DNA from: Terriglobia bacterium
Lineage (GTDB): Bacteria; Acidobacteriota; Terriglobia; Terriglobales; Acidobacteriaceae
Assembly: GCA_020072645.1 (NCBI GenBank)
Contig: JAIQGK010000003.1
Location: 248,001-312,000 of the forward strand
Direction of reading: 5' to 3'
Length of the DNA: 64,000 nt
This document shows, piece after piece, positions 10,680 through 21,133 of this stretch; position 1 is the first letter of the stretch, and each line of letters begins with the position of its first letter. The position numbers and the translations under genes are program-made. A model generated the notes under the pieces. It had not been told where the DNA came from, searched no databases, and saw nothing but the letters and a program-made list of their open reading frames with translations.

Positions 10680-11648
10680 ATGGCGCAATGGATCAAAGGC
10701 ATCTCCCTCTTGGCTGCGATGTTGATTGCGCTGGCCTTTACACCCGCATGGTCACAGCAGAATCCCAAACGGCTCATCATGAAAGACGGTTCTTATCAGG
10801 CAGCCACCAAATGGGAAGTAGTGGGCCAGCGTGTTCGGTATTACAGCGCCGAGCGTTATGGCTGGGAAGAAGTCCCGAACGAGATGGTGGATTGGCCGGC
10901 TACCGACAAATATAACAATGATCGCGCCGGGCAGCGCGATGAAACCATCAAAGAGATCGCCAAGGCCGATGAGGCGGATGAGCGCGAAGCGCCGCTCGTT
11001 GTTCCGGGGCTGCGTCTGCCGAACACCGGCGGCGTTTTTCTGCAGGACGAATTTAACAAGCAGCCGGAACTTGTGGAACTGGTCCAGAATGGCGGCGAAC
11101 TTAACAAACACACCGGCCGCAACATTCTGCGCGCGGCCGTGAATCCGCTGGCGCTTTCTTCCACCCAGACCATCGAACTCAAAGGGGAGCACGCGCGGGT
11201 GCAATCGCATGTGGCGCAGCCGGCCATCTACCTGAATGTCGATACATCCGACAATTCCCAGCCGGTATTCACACAGAAGACCTCCGACAAAGAGCCTCCG
11301 CCCAATCACTACGGCATTGTGCGAATAGAAAATAAAAAGGACACACGCATTGTCGGCAAGCTCAATGTGGCCATGTATGGCAAGGTGAGCCAGAAAGAAA
11401 GCTGGATCCCCGTTACCGCTTCTCCGCTGGGCGACTGGATCAAGCTCACGCCTTCCCAACCTCTGCCGCCCGGCGAGTATGCCGTGGTGGAGTTGCTCGA
11501 TAAGAAGCAGATCAATCTTTTTGTCTGGGACTTCGGTGTGAATCCATCCGCGCCGCAGAACGCCGGCGCATGGATGCCGAAGCAGCCGGATAAGAGTAAT
11601 AAGGATCAAGTGCCGGCGCTGGAGAAGAGGCCGAAAGAAAGCAATTAG
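10680..11648 (+). CDS. Secreted hypothetical protein
   Basis: A 322-residue protein with a clear N-terminal signal peptide (hydrophobic residues 7-22, cleavage near AWSQ). The mature part starts with a short module KRLIMKDGSYQAATKWEVVG, seen in many acidobacterial secreted proteins. The remainder looks like beta-rich domains without motifs I can name. An AAGG element precedes the ATG. The gene is followed by a degenerate AATTAGC repeat cluster. Confidence 0.7.
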   Translation: MAQWIKGISLLAAMLIALAFTPAWSQQNPKRLIMKDGSYQAATKWEVVGQRVRYYSAERYGWEEVPNEMVDWPATDKYNNDRAGQRDETIKEIAKADEADEREAPLVVPGLRLPNTGGVFLQDEFNKQPELVELVQNGGELNKHTGRNILRAAVNPLALSSTQTIELKGEHARVQSHVAQPAIYLNVDTSDNSQPVFTQKTSDKEPPPNHYGIVRIENKKDTRIVGKLNVAMYGKVSQKESWIPVTASPLGDWIKLTPSQPLPPGEYAVVELLDKKQINLFVWDFGVNPSAPQNAGAWMPKQPDKSNKDQVPALEKRPKESN

Positions 11649-11676
11649 CATCTGGCAATTAGCAATTAGCCAAAAC
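11643..11676. repeat. Degenerate GCAATTAGC repeat cluster
   Basis: Three near copies of GCAATTAGC (one reading GCATCTGGC) follow the stop codon directly. The same type of cluster occurs after ahcY, after the S10 peptidase and before tldE. Confidence 0.6.
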
Positions 11677-11855
11677 AAAAATCTCACCGCAAAGTGCGCT
11701 AAGGGCGTGAAGGAAGGCAAATGGGGGCGCATTCATGCGGTTGCGTTTTTCAGAAAATAATGTGATCGGGAAGCAACATAAAAAAGAACTTTGCGTTCTT
11801 CGCGTCCGTTGCGGTAAAGAATTTTTCTGAATGCTGAGTGCTGATTGCTTCCTTG

Positions 11856-12920
11856 CTACTTCAGCATCCCCTGCTGCGCGACGGCGATATTGTCTCGGCT
11901 GGAGTTTTTCACCATATACATCATTTCATCGGCCTGACGGATGATTTCGTGGGAACTCTTGGCGTCTTCGGGATACGTCGCCAGTCCCATGCTGCAACGG
12001 ACATTCAAATTCAATCCATCTTCAGCAAGAAAGACCGTCTTGCGCATCATCTCCTGAATACGTTTGGCGACCACCAGCGCGGAGTGCTTGTCTGTCTGCG
12101 GAAGCAAAATGACAAATTCATCGCCGCCGTAACGGAAGGCATAATCAATCAGGCGCAGTTGGGATTTGATCTTGAACCCGATTTCCTGCAACAGCTTGCT
12201 GCCGACGAGATGCCCATACGTGTCATTTACGTTCTTGAAATGGTCGAGGTCAAGGAAGATCACGCTGAATTCATAGCCGAATCGAGCGGAGCGGTAGACT
12301 TCCGCTTCCAACGTCTTATAAAGATGACGCGCGTTATAGAGACCGGTGCAATCGTCAGTGATTGTGAGTTCCTGAATTTTCTCGACGGCACGGGCGTTAT
12401 CAATGGCGATGGCGGCATAGTCACACAGCGCGTGCAGGAAGAACATCTCCTGCTCGCCAAAACTTTCCATAGCGCAGTTAATGAGCTGGATCACGCCGAG
12501 CACGCGGTGTTTTGATTGCAGCGGCACGCAGATGATTGATCGAGTCTTCCACTTCGTCATCTCATCAATGCGCTTGGCAAAGCGGGGATCGTTATAAACA
12601 TCGGGCACGATTAAGGACTCACCGTGCCTGGCCACCCAGCCAGCGATACCTTCGCCCACCTTAAGCCGAACGGTCTTGAGCGTTTCGGCAGCATCACCCA
12701 CGGCAATGGCGAAATAGAGCTCGTCCTTCTGTTCATCGACCATCAGCAGGGACCAAGTGTCCGGACGGAAGAATTCCGCCATCTTGTCCATAATGGTTTG
12801 AAGAATTGAATCGAGATTCAGCGACGAGGTCAGGGCTTTCGCCACATCGTTAAATATGGCGACTTCCTGCAACTGCCTCTTGGTCTTACGCTCGGGTCCT
12901 GATCCTGCTGCCTCGTTCAT
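11856..12920 (-). CDS. GAF-GGDEF diguanylate cyclase
   Basis: The 354-residue cytoplasmic protein makes the second messenger cyclic di-GMP. A GAF sensor domain spans about residues 25-180 and the GGDEF domain about 185-345. The active-site loop is intact (GGDEF at 265-269), metal-binding DLDHFK is at 224-229, and an inhibitory I-site RLID sits at 256-259, exactly five residues before GGDEF, predicting product feedback. No membrane segment is present, so the GAF domain should sense an internal ligand or redox state. A PilZ protein at 32926, a possible cyclic di-GMP receptor, is encoded in the same chromosomal stretch. Confidence 0.93.
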   Translation of the reverse strand: MNEAAGSGPERKTKRQLQEVAIFNDVAKALTSSLNLDSILQTIMDKMAEFFRPDTWSLLMVDEQKDELYFAIAVGDAAETLKTVRLKVGEGIAGWVARHGESLIVPDVYNDPRFAKRIDEMTKWKTRSIICVPLQSKHRVLGVIQLINCAMESFGEQEMFFLHALCDYAAIAIDNARAVEKIQELTITDDCTGLYNARHLYKTLEAEVYRSARFGYEFSVIFLDLDHFKNVNDTYGHLVGSKLLQEIGFKIKSQLRLIDYAFRYGGDEFVILLPQTDKHSALVVAKRIQEMMRKTVFLAEDGLNLNVRCSMGLATYPEDAKSSHEIIRQADEMMYMVKNSSRDNIAVAQQGMLK

Positions 12921-13120
12921 TTAAGGGGTTGATCCTCTGTCAAAAACCACTGAGAAAGTCTCTTACTTTTTGCGTATTATCGCTTGCTTTAGGGAAATCG
13001 GCAACCGGACAATAGACCTGAAACCTTTGGGTAATAGCCCTTACGTACCCGGAAAGTTGTTGTCGAATCAAGAGTTAGGGGGTATTTTGGTAAGCACCGG
13101 GAGTTTTTGGATTCCAAAAT

Positions 13121-14035
13121 ATGGGCCAACTGACTGACTTACCAGCAAAAGGCAATGGAAGTGCCATGGGTGCTTTTGGTGATCGGCTTCGGCGGGAAAG
13201 GGAGATGCGCGGCATCACCCTGGATGAAATTACTGAATCGACAAAGATTTCCCGGCGTCATCTGGAAGCGCTGGAAACAGAGCATTTTGACCAGCTTCCC
13301 GGCGGCGTTTTCAATAAAGGCTTTGTGCGCGCTTATGCGCGCTTCCTGGGGATCGACGAAGACCGGGCTGTCGCCGATTATTCAGCCACCAGTAACGAAC
13401 AGCCCGAACCCGAAAACAAGTTTCCTTTAGAAATACACGAAAACCCAAAACGCAACTTAAATTCGCGAAGCTCGAATCTACCGTTGGTATTTGCGGTCGC
13501 GGCTTTGATCGGTGTTCTGGTGGGTTACGGCTTCTGGGTCAAATATAAGGCGCATAATCCGGCCCCAGTTGAAACCGCGCAACAGTCAGCGCCTGCCAGT
13601 GCGGCGCCTGAGCCTCAGACCAGCGGTGTAAATCCGCAATCTGCCACTCCTTCCACAGACTCAACGAATGACTCTGCCACAGCAACAAAGTCGGCTCCGG
13701 CGAAGGACGCTGCAGCCGCACGGCCAATCGAACCGAGACGGCAAGCTGTCCCGACTCAATCCGCCGACGCTCCAGCCCCAGTCAATGCGTTTTCGGTGGA
13801 AATTGTGGCCAAGGAAGATTCCTGGATTTCAATTGTCGCCGATGGGAAGTCCGTAATGGAACGCGTTTTGACGGCGGACAAGCGGAAAAATATCAAAGCG
13901 GGCAAAACTATTGTTCTCAGAACGGGAAACGCAGGCGGCATTGAAGTAAGCTTTAATGGCCGGCCCCTGGGAGTTCTGGGAAATGAAAATGAACCCCGTA
14001 CCCTCACCTTTAACGCCTCCGGCCTTGTACAATAA
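13121..14035 (+). CDS. RodZ-like helix-turn-helix membrane protein
   Basis: The N-terminal region (about residues 17-85) is an XRE/Cro-type helix-turn-helix of the RodZ sort (FGDRLRREREMRGITLDE... PGGVFNKGFVRAYARFLG). A basic juxtamembrane stretch, one transmembrane helix (about 125-142), a Pro/Ala/Ser-rich linker and a C-terminal beta domain of the DUF4115 type (VEIVAKEDSWISIVADGK) follow. RodZ links MreB filaments to the cell wall machinery. The ATG at 13121 lacks a close ribosome site; an internal ATG at 13166 preceded by GGAAG is an alternative start that leaves the helix-turn-helix intact. Confidence 0.85.
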   Translation: MGQLTDLPAKGNGSAMGAFGDRLRREREMRGITLDEITESTKISRRHLEALETEHFDQLPGGVFNKGFVRAYARFLGIDEDRAVADYSATSNEQPEPENKFPLEIHENPKRNLNSRSSNLPLVFAVAALIGVLVGYGFWVKYKAHNPAPVETAQQSAPASAAPEPQTSGVNPQSATPSTDSTNDSATATKSAPAKDAAAARPIEPRRQAVPTQSADAPAPVNAFSVEIVAKEDSWISIVADGKSVMERVLTADKRKNIKAGKTIVLRTGNAGGIEVSFNGRPLGVLGNENEPRTLTFNASGLVQ

Positions 14036-14246
14036 ACCCTCAATCATCCAAGAGGATGAGCGTTGATATAGGATCGATTACGTAGCTTTCGGCCCATTTC
14101 ACCGTGCAAAACACTCCGTTCAGCTGCGTTTCCACTGGTTGTAACGTCAAAGCGTTGTTCCCGGCTGGATTCTTTCTGTAGTCTTGTAAACGTATCCTTA
14201 GGGGTGGCCTGGAGAGGTCATAAGAAATTTCAGGGAGGGTAAGTCA

Positions 14247-15437
14247 TTGGCTTCACGCGAAAAATTTTTGTTCACATCTGAGTCGGTCACGGAAGGCCAC
14301 CCGGATAAGATTGCAGACCAGATTTCCGACGCGATTCTGGATGCGTGCCTGGCAGAAGATCCTTACAGCCGGGTCGCCTGCGAGACGCTGACCGCCACCG
14401 GCCTGGTGGTGATTGCCGGCGAAATTACCACCAAGACCTACGTCGATTTCCAGAAAATTGTGCGTGGTGTGGTGCAGTCTATTGGTTATGACAACGCGCT
14501 TTACGGATTTGATTCCAACACATGCGCCGTAATTTCCAGCATCAACAAGCAGTCTGGCGATATTGCCTTGGGCGTGGACACGGGCGGAGCCGGCGATCAG
14601 GGCATGATGTTCGGTTACGCCACGAACGAAAATGACAATTACATGCCCACGGCCATCGATCTGGCAAATAAGCTCACACTCCGCCTTACTGAAGTCCGCA
14701 AGAACGGCACGCTTCCTTACCTACGGCCTGATGGCAAATCACAAGTTACAGTTGAATACGGCACAGATCACAAACCGCGTCGCGTGGATGCGGTGGTAAT
14801 TTCCACGCAGCACGCTGACTCAGTCGATAATGAAACCCTGCGCGCCGACATCATGAAGCATGTGATCCAGGCCGCGGTCCCGGCAAACCTGCTCGATGCG
14901 GACACGAAATATCACATCAATCCGACCGGACGTTTCGTCATCGGTGGTCCCATGGGCGATACCGGCTTGACCGGGCGCAAGATCATTGTTGATAGCTACG
15001 GTGGCATGGGCCGCCATGGCGGCGGCGCTTTCAGCGGTAAAGATCCGACCAAGGTGGACCGTTCCGCCTGCTACATGGCGCGTTACATTGCCAAAAATAT
15101 TGTAGCTGCCGGTCTGGCTGACCGTTGTGAAGTCCAGCTTGCTTACGCCATTGGCGTGGCGGAGCCGGTCAGCGTGCTGGTTGACACATTCGGCACAGGC
15201 AAACTCAGTGAAGAGAGATTGGAAGAGCTTGTTCGCAAGAACTTCCACCTCACGCCCAAAGGGATCATTGATTCGCTCAAGCTGCGGCGTCCGATCTACA
15301 AGAAGACCGCTGCTTACGGGCACTTCGGCCGCAAAGATCCCGATTTCACCTGGGAAGCCACGGACAAAGCTGCCACTCTGCGCGAGCAGGGGCTGGGCAA
15401 GGCTGAGTCCAAGGCCAACGTAGGCGCGACGCGATAA
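14247..15437 (+). CDS. metK: S-adenosylmethionine synthetase
   Basis: MetK makes S-adenosylmethionine from methionine and ATP. The 396-residue protein shows [34 protein letters not shown] and [16 protein letters not shown], covering the ATP, metal and methionine sites. Translation starts with TTG, supported by GGGAGGG seven bases upstream and by homology starting at [12 protein letters not shown]. ahcY follows after about 114 bases, so the pair supplies and clears the methyl cycle. I saw no known SAM riboswitch in the 211-base leader. Confidence 0.97.
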   Translation: MASREKFLFTSESVTEGHPDKIADQISDAILDACLAEDPYSRVACETLTATGLVVIAGEITTKTYVDFQKIVRGVVQSIGYDNALYGFDSNTCAVISSINKQSGDIALGVDTGGAGDQGMMFGYATNENDNYMPTAIDLANKLTLRLTEVRKNGTLPYLRPDGKSQVTVEYGTDHKPRRVDAVVISTQHADSVDNETLRADIMKHVIQAAVPANLLDADTKYHINPTGRFVIGGPMGDTGLTGRKIIVDSYGGMGRHGGGAFSGKDPTKVDRSACYMARYIAKNIVAAGLADRCEVQLAYAIGVAEPVSVLVDTFGTGKLSEERLEELVRKNFHLTPKGIIDSLKLRRPIYKKTAAYGHFGRKDPDFTWEATDKAATLREQGLGKAESKANVGATR

Positions 15438-15445
15438 ATTCTGAG

Positions 15446-16832
<1,387 letters not shown>

Positions 16833-16834
16833 GA

Positions 16835-16868
16835 AAGCAATTAGCAAATCGCAATTGGCAAATAGCCA
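16835..16868. repeat. Degenerate GCAATTAGC repeat cluster
   Basis: Copies of GCAATTAGC, GCAATTGGC and GCAAATAGC stand between the ahcY stop and its terminator. It is the same dispersed repeat type as at 11643 and 19146. Confidence 0.6.
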
Positions 16869-16902
16869 AACGGCGGCCCGCGAGGGTCGCCGTTAGTTTT
16901 TT
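16869..16902 (+). terminator. Rho-independent terminator of ahcY
   Basis: An 11-bp stem AACGGCGGCCC / GGGTCGCCGTT (one G-T pair) closes a GCGA tetraloop and is followed by AGTTTTTTAT. Confidence 0.92.
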
Positions 16903-16927
16903 ATGTAAGCGTATGCGCTCACTTTGT

Positions 16928-17491
16928 TTATGGAATCCTTGTGTCCTGCTTAGGATTGAAAAGACCGCAAGGTTGGTGCTTGGCGATTTTGTTCAGACAA
17001 TCGATCGCTTGTTGCGACGTAATTTCGTGGGAGGGAACAGTCCTGAGTGTTGCCCCGCTGTGAATCGGGTGGCCTTTTGCCTGGCTGATGTCTATCACTG
17101 CGATTGCATCTCCCAGAATCCCAGCTCTTTCCACTGACACCGTGGAATCCTCGGGGATTTTGAGTTCATACGGCGTATTCAGCAGCAGAACAACTTCAGC
17201 TGGATTATCGCGCAGCTCAGGGCGGATGCGAACACTTGAGACGTTCCCCACCGCCACTCCGGCGATGTCCACAGTGGCACCGGCGTGCAGCCCCCGAGCA
17301 TCATCAAAATACGCTTTTACGCTGAGGGAATGCGACCGTGAATGAAGCACAATCCAACTGATCAGGGCCAGAGATGCAATCAGGACAATTGCAATGGATT
17401 GCCAGCGGAGGCGTGCGGTCTCTTCAATCAAGGCGGAGCAATCATATCCATTCTCGCAATGAAAATAAAACGACGTAAAAGAAAATTGCAC
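16928..17491 (-). CDS. MlaD/MCE-domain membrane-anchored protein
   Basis: The 187-residue protein has one N-terminal membrane helix (about residues 31-49) followed by an MCE domain with the pattern ARGLHAGATVDIAGVAVGNV. MCE proteins form hexameric rings that move phospholipids between inner and outer membranes. It is shorter than typical MlaD because little follows the MCE domain, and no MlaE/MlaF partner lies next to it, so it is an orphan here. The start is uncertain: the first 20 residues (MQFSFTSFYFHCENGYDCSA) look non-native, and a TTG at residue 21 is possible. It is divergent from the S10 peptidase gene. Confidence 0.8.
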   Translation of the reverse strand: MQFSFTSFYFHCENGYDCSALIEETARLRWQSIAIVLIASLALISWIVLHSRSHSLSVKAYFDDARGLHAGATVDIAGVAVGNVSSVRIRPELRDNPAEVVLLLNTPYELKIPEDSTVSVERAGILGDAIAVIDISQAKGHPIHSGATLRTVPSHEITSQQAIDCLNKIAKHQPCGLFNPKQDTRIP

Positions 17492-17600
17492 GGAAGCGCG
17501 GAGGGAAAGGTCAACGCCTCTGAAAGCTTTAACGATAACGAAGGCCTTTCATCTATAATGCTGCGTTTCCGCCATCCCGCACGACGAAGGGGTTCAATTG

Positions 17601-19145
17601 ATGTTCACCCGGATAGCCCTCGTCTTGTTCGTATGCAGCATCGGTAGGTTTGCGATCGCACAACAGCCTGCTTCGCAACCACAGACCGTCTGGTCGCATG
17701 AAGAGGCAACCGTGGCCGAGACCCTGCCCGTGGTCACACACCATCAGATCATCGTCAACGGCAAACCACTCAAATACACCGCCACCGCAGGACGGATGGT
17801 CCTCAGGCCTGAAGATGGTCCCGCCGAAGCGGCCATTTTTTTTACCGCATATACGCTGGAGGGCGAGGAAGCCAGGACGCGCCCTCTCACTTTCGCTTTC
17901 AATGGCGGGCCCGGTACAGCGACGGCATGGCTGCACATGGGCGCTCTAGGGCCAAAGAAGATCAAGCTGGAAAAAGATGGCGGTGTGCCTGCGCCGCCCT
18001 ACGTGACGATCGACAATCCAGAGACGATTCTTGACCGCACCGACCTGGTCTTCATCGATGCGCCGGGGACCGGATACAGCCGCGTGCGCGCTGACCTGAC
18101 CAAGAAGTTTTACAACGTGCCGGGCGACGCCGACGCTTTCTACCGCTTTATACGGTTGTACCTCACGCGATATCAACGGTGGCGGTCGCCGATATTTCTC
18201 TTTGGCGAAAGCTACGGCACCACACGGGCCGCGGCACTGGCGAACCATCTGATCGACAATGACATTCCCGTGAATGGCGTCGCGCTGCTTTCAGTGGGGC
18301 TTGATTTTCAGACGCTGCTGCCGGGCAATCTGAACGACCTGCCATATCAGGTGATTGTTCCCAGCTATACCATGATCGCCGCCTATCACAAAAAGCTGGC
18401 GCCGGAGCTTACCGCCAACCTGGACGAGACAATCAAAAAAGTGGAGCACTGGTGCGCCACGGATTATGCCCAGGCGCTGGCGGAAGGCAATGTTCTGGAA
18501 CCAGAGAAGCGCAAACAGATCGTCAACCAGCTTGCCGCTTATACCGGGCTGAAACCGGATTTGATTGAAGAATACGACCTGCGCATCGACCCGCAGGTCT
18601 TCATGCACAACCTGCTGAAAGACCGCAAGCTCGAGGTCGGGCGTGTCGATGGACGCTTTGCCTCGCCCATGCCGCAGAGCAACGCCCATGAGCCATTTTT
18701 CGATCCCGCCATGGCGGCAATGTTCCCGGCATTCAACGCGGCTATGAACGATTACGCGGAAACCGAGTTGGGATACAAATCAGAGCTGCCTTACGTGATC
18801 TGGAATTATGAGGGCATCAATCGCGCATGGGACTGGGGTACCGCGATGAACTTTAGCGGGGGAATCGGAGGCTATCCGCAAACCGCGACGAATCTGCAGT
18901 CCGCCATGGCAAAGAACAAATATCTAAAAGTGCTGGTGATGGAGGGAATGTACGATCTGGCGACTCCGTTCTATGCCAGCAGTTACACTTTCCAGCATAT
19001 GCATCTTAGCGCCGATTATCGCAAGAACCTGACCTTTGCCGATTTCAAAGGCGGTCACATGGTCTATAACGACGCAGCCGCTCTAAAAGAGATGAAACAT
19101 GCGCTAGACGAGTGGTACCAGGAAACGCTGAAGCAGACGAAATAA
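17601..19145 (+). CDS. Secreted S10 serine carboxypeptidase
   Basis: The 514-residue exported enzyme removes C-terminal residues from peptides. A signal peptide ends near FAIAQQ. The alpha/beta hydrolase core shows FNGGPG (oxyanion region), nucleophile Ser in FGESYGT, acid Asp in EGMYDLATPF and His in KGGHMVY, so the triad is complete. The length fits family S10. The ATG follows an AAGGGG element. A hairpin with a T-run closes the gene. S10 peptidases of this bacterial type are frequent in soil Acidobacteriota. Confidence 0.93.
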   Translation: MFTRIALVLFVCSIGRFAIAQQPASQPQTVWSHEEATVAETLPVVTHHQIIVNGKPLKYTATAGRMVLRPEDGPAEAAIFFTAYTLEGEEARTRPLTFAFNGGPGTATAWLHMGALGPKKIKLEKDGGVPAPPYVTIDNPETILDRTDLVFIDAPGTGYSRVRADLTKKFYNVPGDADAFYRFIRLYLTRYQRWRSPIFLFGESYGTTRAAALANHLIDNDIPVNGVALLSVGLDFQTLLPGNLNDLPYQVIVPSYTMIAAYHKKLAPELTANLDETIKKVEHWCATDYAQALAEGNVLEPEKRKQIVNQLAAYTGLKPDLIEEYDLRIDPQVFMHNLLKDRKLEVGRVDGRFASPMPQSNAHEPFFDPAMAAMFPAFNAAMNDYAETELGYKSELPYVIWNYEGINRAWDWGTAMNFSGGIGGYPQTATNLQSAMAKNKYLKVLVMEGMYDLATPFYASSYTFQHMHLSADYRKNLTFADFKGGHMVYNDAAALKEMKHALDEWYQETLKQTK

Positions 19146-19180
19146 GCAGCTAGCAATTAGCAACTGGCAATTGGCAAAAC
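19146..19180. repeat. Degenerate GCAATTAGC/GGCAATTGGC repeat cluster
   Basis: Immediately after the S10 peptidase stop codon, AGCTAGCAATTAGC, AACTGGC and AATTGGC units occur in a row, just before the terminator. Confidence 0.6.
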
Positions 19181-19187
19181 CAAATGG

Positions 19188-19217
19188 CGGCGACTTCGAG
19201 AGGGGGTCGCCGTTTTG
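19188..19217 (+). terminator. Terminator of the S10 peptidase gene
   Basis: CGGCGAC and GTCGCCG form a 7-bp stem around an 11-base loop, followed by TTTTGCTT. Confidence 0.8.
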
Positions 19218-19453
19218 CTTGGACGCGAATGTATTGGCGACGAAGTGGCTTTGCCTCGCTCGCACGCCGGCGTTAGAACAAGTATGGCTGCATTTAATTT
19301 AAGAGAACACCTTGAGGCGGCATGGTAAGAGATGAATCCTCGGGATCACCCGGGGCTCTGCTCACGCGAACCGGTGACCAGGGTCACAGAGGGGATTGGC
19401 AAGTAACCTCTAAGCTGGATTTGAACGTGGTTTTACCGCGTTGGAGGAAATAT

Positions 19454-19894
19454 ATGTCATCACTTCCCAAACCCATTCCCATCGTTGCGGAAACTCCAAC
19501 ACTCACCAAAGTGCTGCTTACAGATGCTACGATTCCGGCTGGTGGAGAAAAACGGCTTTTCCCCAACCTGGATGTGAGGAACTATGACCGGTTGCATATT
19601 CACGTCGGCCGCGATGCCAAGGCTGTTGATGGTCTGTCAGTCAGGGTGCTGTTCAGCACGCCACTTCCTGGCGGACTTCACTGCGGAGCGATCCTTGCCG
19701 ACAGCACGGTCTGGTTTGAAGAGACTGTGACAGAGAGAGAGTTCATCTGGACAGCTCCACTGAATTACGGGCATACCGGATTTGTTGTAAGCGTTCCGGT
19801 GGTTGCTCCACTGTTGTTTGACGTCATTCTGCGAAACACAAGCTCGCAGCCTCTTGACGACATCTACGTTACCCTTATGGCTCAAGAGATCTGA
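19454..19894 (+). CDS. Hypothetical beta-rich protein
   Basis: A 146-residue protein starting MSSLPKPIPIVAETPTL. The ATG is preceded at ideal distance by GGAGGA, so I reject the longer in-frame start at 19322. The sequence alternates hydrophobic and polar residues as in a beta sandwich. No signal peptide, membrane helix or catalytic motif is seen, and I do not recognise the family. Confidence 0.65.
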   Translation: MSSLPKPIPIVAETPTLTKVLLTDATIPAGGEKRLFPNLDVRNYDRLHIHVGRDAKAVDGLSVRVLFSTPLPGGLHCGAILADSTVWFEETVTEREFIWTAPLNYGHTGFVVSVPVVAPLLFDVILRNTSSQPLDDIYVTLMAQEI

Positions 19895-20243
19895 TTCAAA
19901 AAGGGTCGCTTGTGCTTCGGCAATCACATCTCTTGAATCAAACGAGACAATCACAGGCAAAATAGTACGTCTGGCCGCGCGTTCCACCCTTTTCCGGGAA
20001 TCGACCGAAAAGGAATGTCATCCTTTTTCGGAAAAACACGGAGGGATGGGGCGCGCGGAAACTTCACGCTGGCCGGTTTTAGCTCCGGCACACCGGCGGC
20101 AGTTCCGGATTTCCTGAATGCATTGCCTAATCGCCCGGTTTTTATCTGCATCTAAACCCAGAGTAGCTGGAATTCTGGAGAATTGTTGGGCGATACTATC
20201 AGTGTGCGTGGAGCCCGTTTCAATCTGCAAAAAGGAGAGCACC
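19895..20243. other. Gene-free spacer with a hairpin
   Basis: No credible gene was found. At 20005-20031 the arms CCGAAAAGGA and TCCTTTTTCGG surround six bases. This could end transcription of the preceding gene, although the T-run lies inside the stem. Confidence 0.45.
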
Positions 20244-20462
20244 ATGAGAGGTTTATTTTGGGTCGGGGTGGTATTCGTGGTCCTGGGAATTGCTTCACTG
20301 GTGGTCCCCATTCCGCATACTGAGCATTCGGGCGTGAAAGTTGGCGGAGCGTCCATTGGCATTGAAACCAGGCATGACGAAAAAGTCTCGCCCATCATCA
20401 GCGCGGTCCTGATTGCGGCGGGCGCAGGCATGATGATTGCTGCCCGAAAAGCGGTCTCCTAG
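20244..20462 (+). CDS. Small two-helix membrane protein
   Basis: A 72-residue protein with AAGGAG at ideal distance before the ATG. It has two predicted membrane helices (about residues 2-20 and 50-65) linked by a short polar loop containing HTEHSGVKVGGASIG. This resembles small DUF3185-like membrane proteins, but I cannot assign a function. A strong terminator follows. An in-frame start at 20118 lacks a ribosome site. Confidence 0.7.
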   Translation: MRGLFWVGVVFVVLGIASLVVPIPHTEHSGVKVGGASIGIETRHDEKVSPIISAVLIAAGAGMMIAARKAVS

Positions 20463-20495
20463 TCGATTAGAAAGGGTAGTGCATCTCTACGAACC

Positions 20496-20523
20496 GCGCT
20501 CCCATGGGGAGCGCCGTTTTGTT
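20496..20523 (+). terminator. Rho-independent terminator
   Basis: A perfect 8-bp stem GCGCTCCC / GGGAGCGC with a 3-base loop is followed by CGTTTTGTTT. It closes the small membrane protein gene. Confidence 0.85.
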
Positions 20524-20554
20524 TGGCCTGAATTTCATGGGATGCAAGAATCTT

Positions 20555-21028
20555 TTACTTCCGTTCTAATATGCGGCGAATCATGACCAGTTGTCCGAGA
20601 TGATACGCATTGTGATCGGCCACCAGGAGCGCTTCGCGCAGCAAAGTTTGGCCATCGCCATGAGGGATCTTGGCGGTGAGATCGCGATTGGGATCGGCAA
20701 TTAGTTTGTGCATGGCTTCCAGATCAGCCAGGACTTGCTTCACGCTTTTGTCCCAGGCTTTGTCGCTGGGCGGCGCTTCAGTTTTGGGCCAATACTCATC
20801 CGGCCACTTGGGCGATTTATGTTTGGCTGAGCGGCTGAACTCAAGGATGTCCCACTGGGCAATGCGGATGTGTTCCAGCAATTGCCACGGCGTGTGCGGG
20901 CCGCCCTCAGGCTTGATGCCGCGCAGCTTACTGGGAAAGTCTTTAAGCGCCTCGCGCAGATCAATATGCGCTTCTGCCTTGGTAAGCAAATTGGAGATGT
21001 GCTGTCGGAAGGGATCGGTTTTCTTCAT
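20555..21028 (-). CDS. DinB-family protein
   Basis: A 157-residue four-helix-bundle protein of the DinB/YfiT superfamily. The metal-binding pattern is visible: a His in TPWQLLEHIRIAQWDIL and two in DHNAYHLGQL. Members are thiol-dependent transferases or stress proteins of mostly unknown substrate. Upstream in the transcript (to the right) is a kelch-repeat gene on the same strand with a 105-base gap. Confidence 0.85.
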   Translation of the reverse strand: MKKTDPFRQHISNLLTKAEAHIDLREALKDFPSKLRGIKPEGGPHTPWQLLEHIRIAQWDILEFSRSAKHKSPKWPDEYWPKTEAPPSDKAWDKSVKQVLADLEAMHKLIADPNRDLTAKIPHGDGQTLLREALLVADHNAYHLGQLVMIRRILERK

Positions 21029-21133
21029 GGCAATGGATTGGATGACGCCAAACCAGAAAGGGAACCAGCCATGCTGAATGAACTTTGCAGGATGTTTCTG
21101 GCGGGCGATTCCCTTTAACCAATCCTTGCTGAC

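Noticed and set aside
10428-10688. Minus-strand frame of 86 codons between the M48 protease and the secreted protein
   Set aside because: No ribosome site, unnatural composition, and it covers the likely promoter region of the plus-strand gene.
10752-11732. Minus-strand frame of 326 codons opposite the secreted hypothetical protein
   Set aside because: The plus-strand protein has a signal peptide and sensible composition; the opposite frame has neither.
14036-14246. SAM or SAH riboswitch in front of metK
   Set aside because: The leader has no recognisable SAM-I, SAM-II or SAH riboswitch core or pseudoknot; only a ribosome site is clear.
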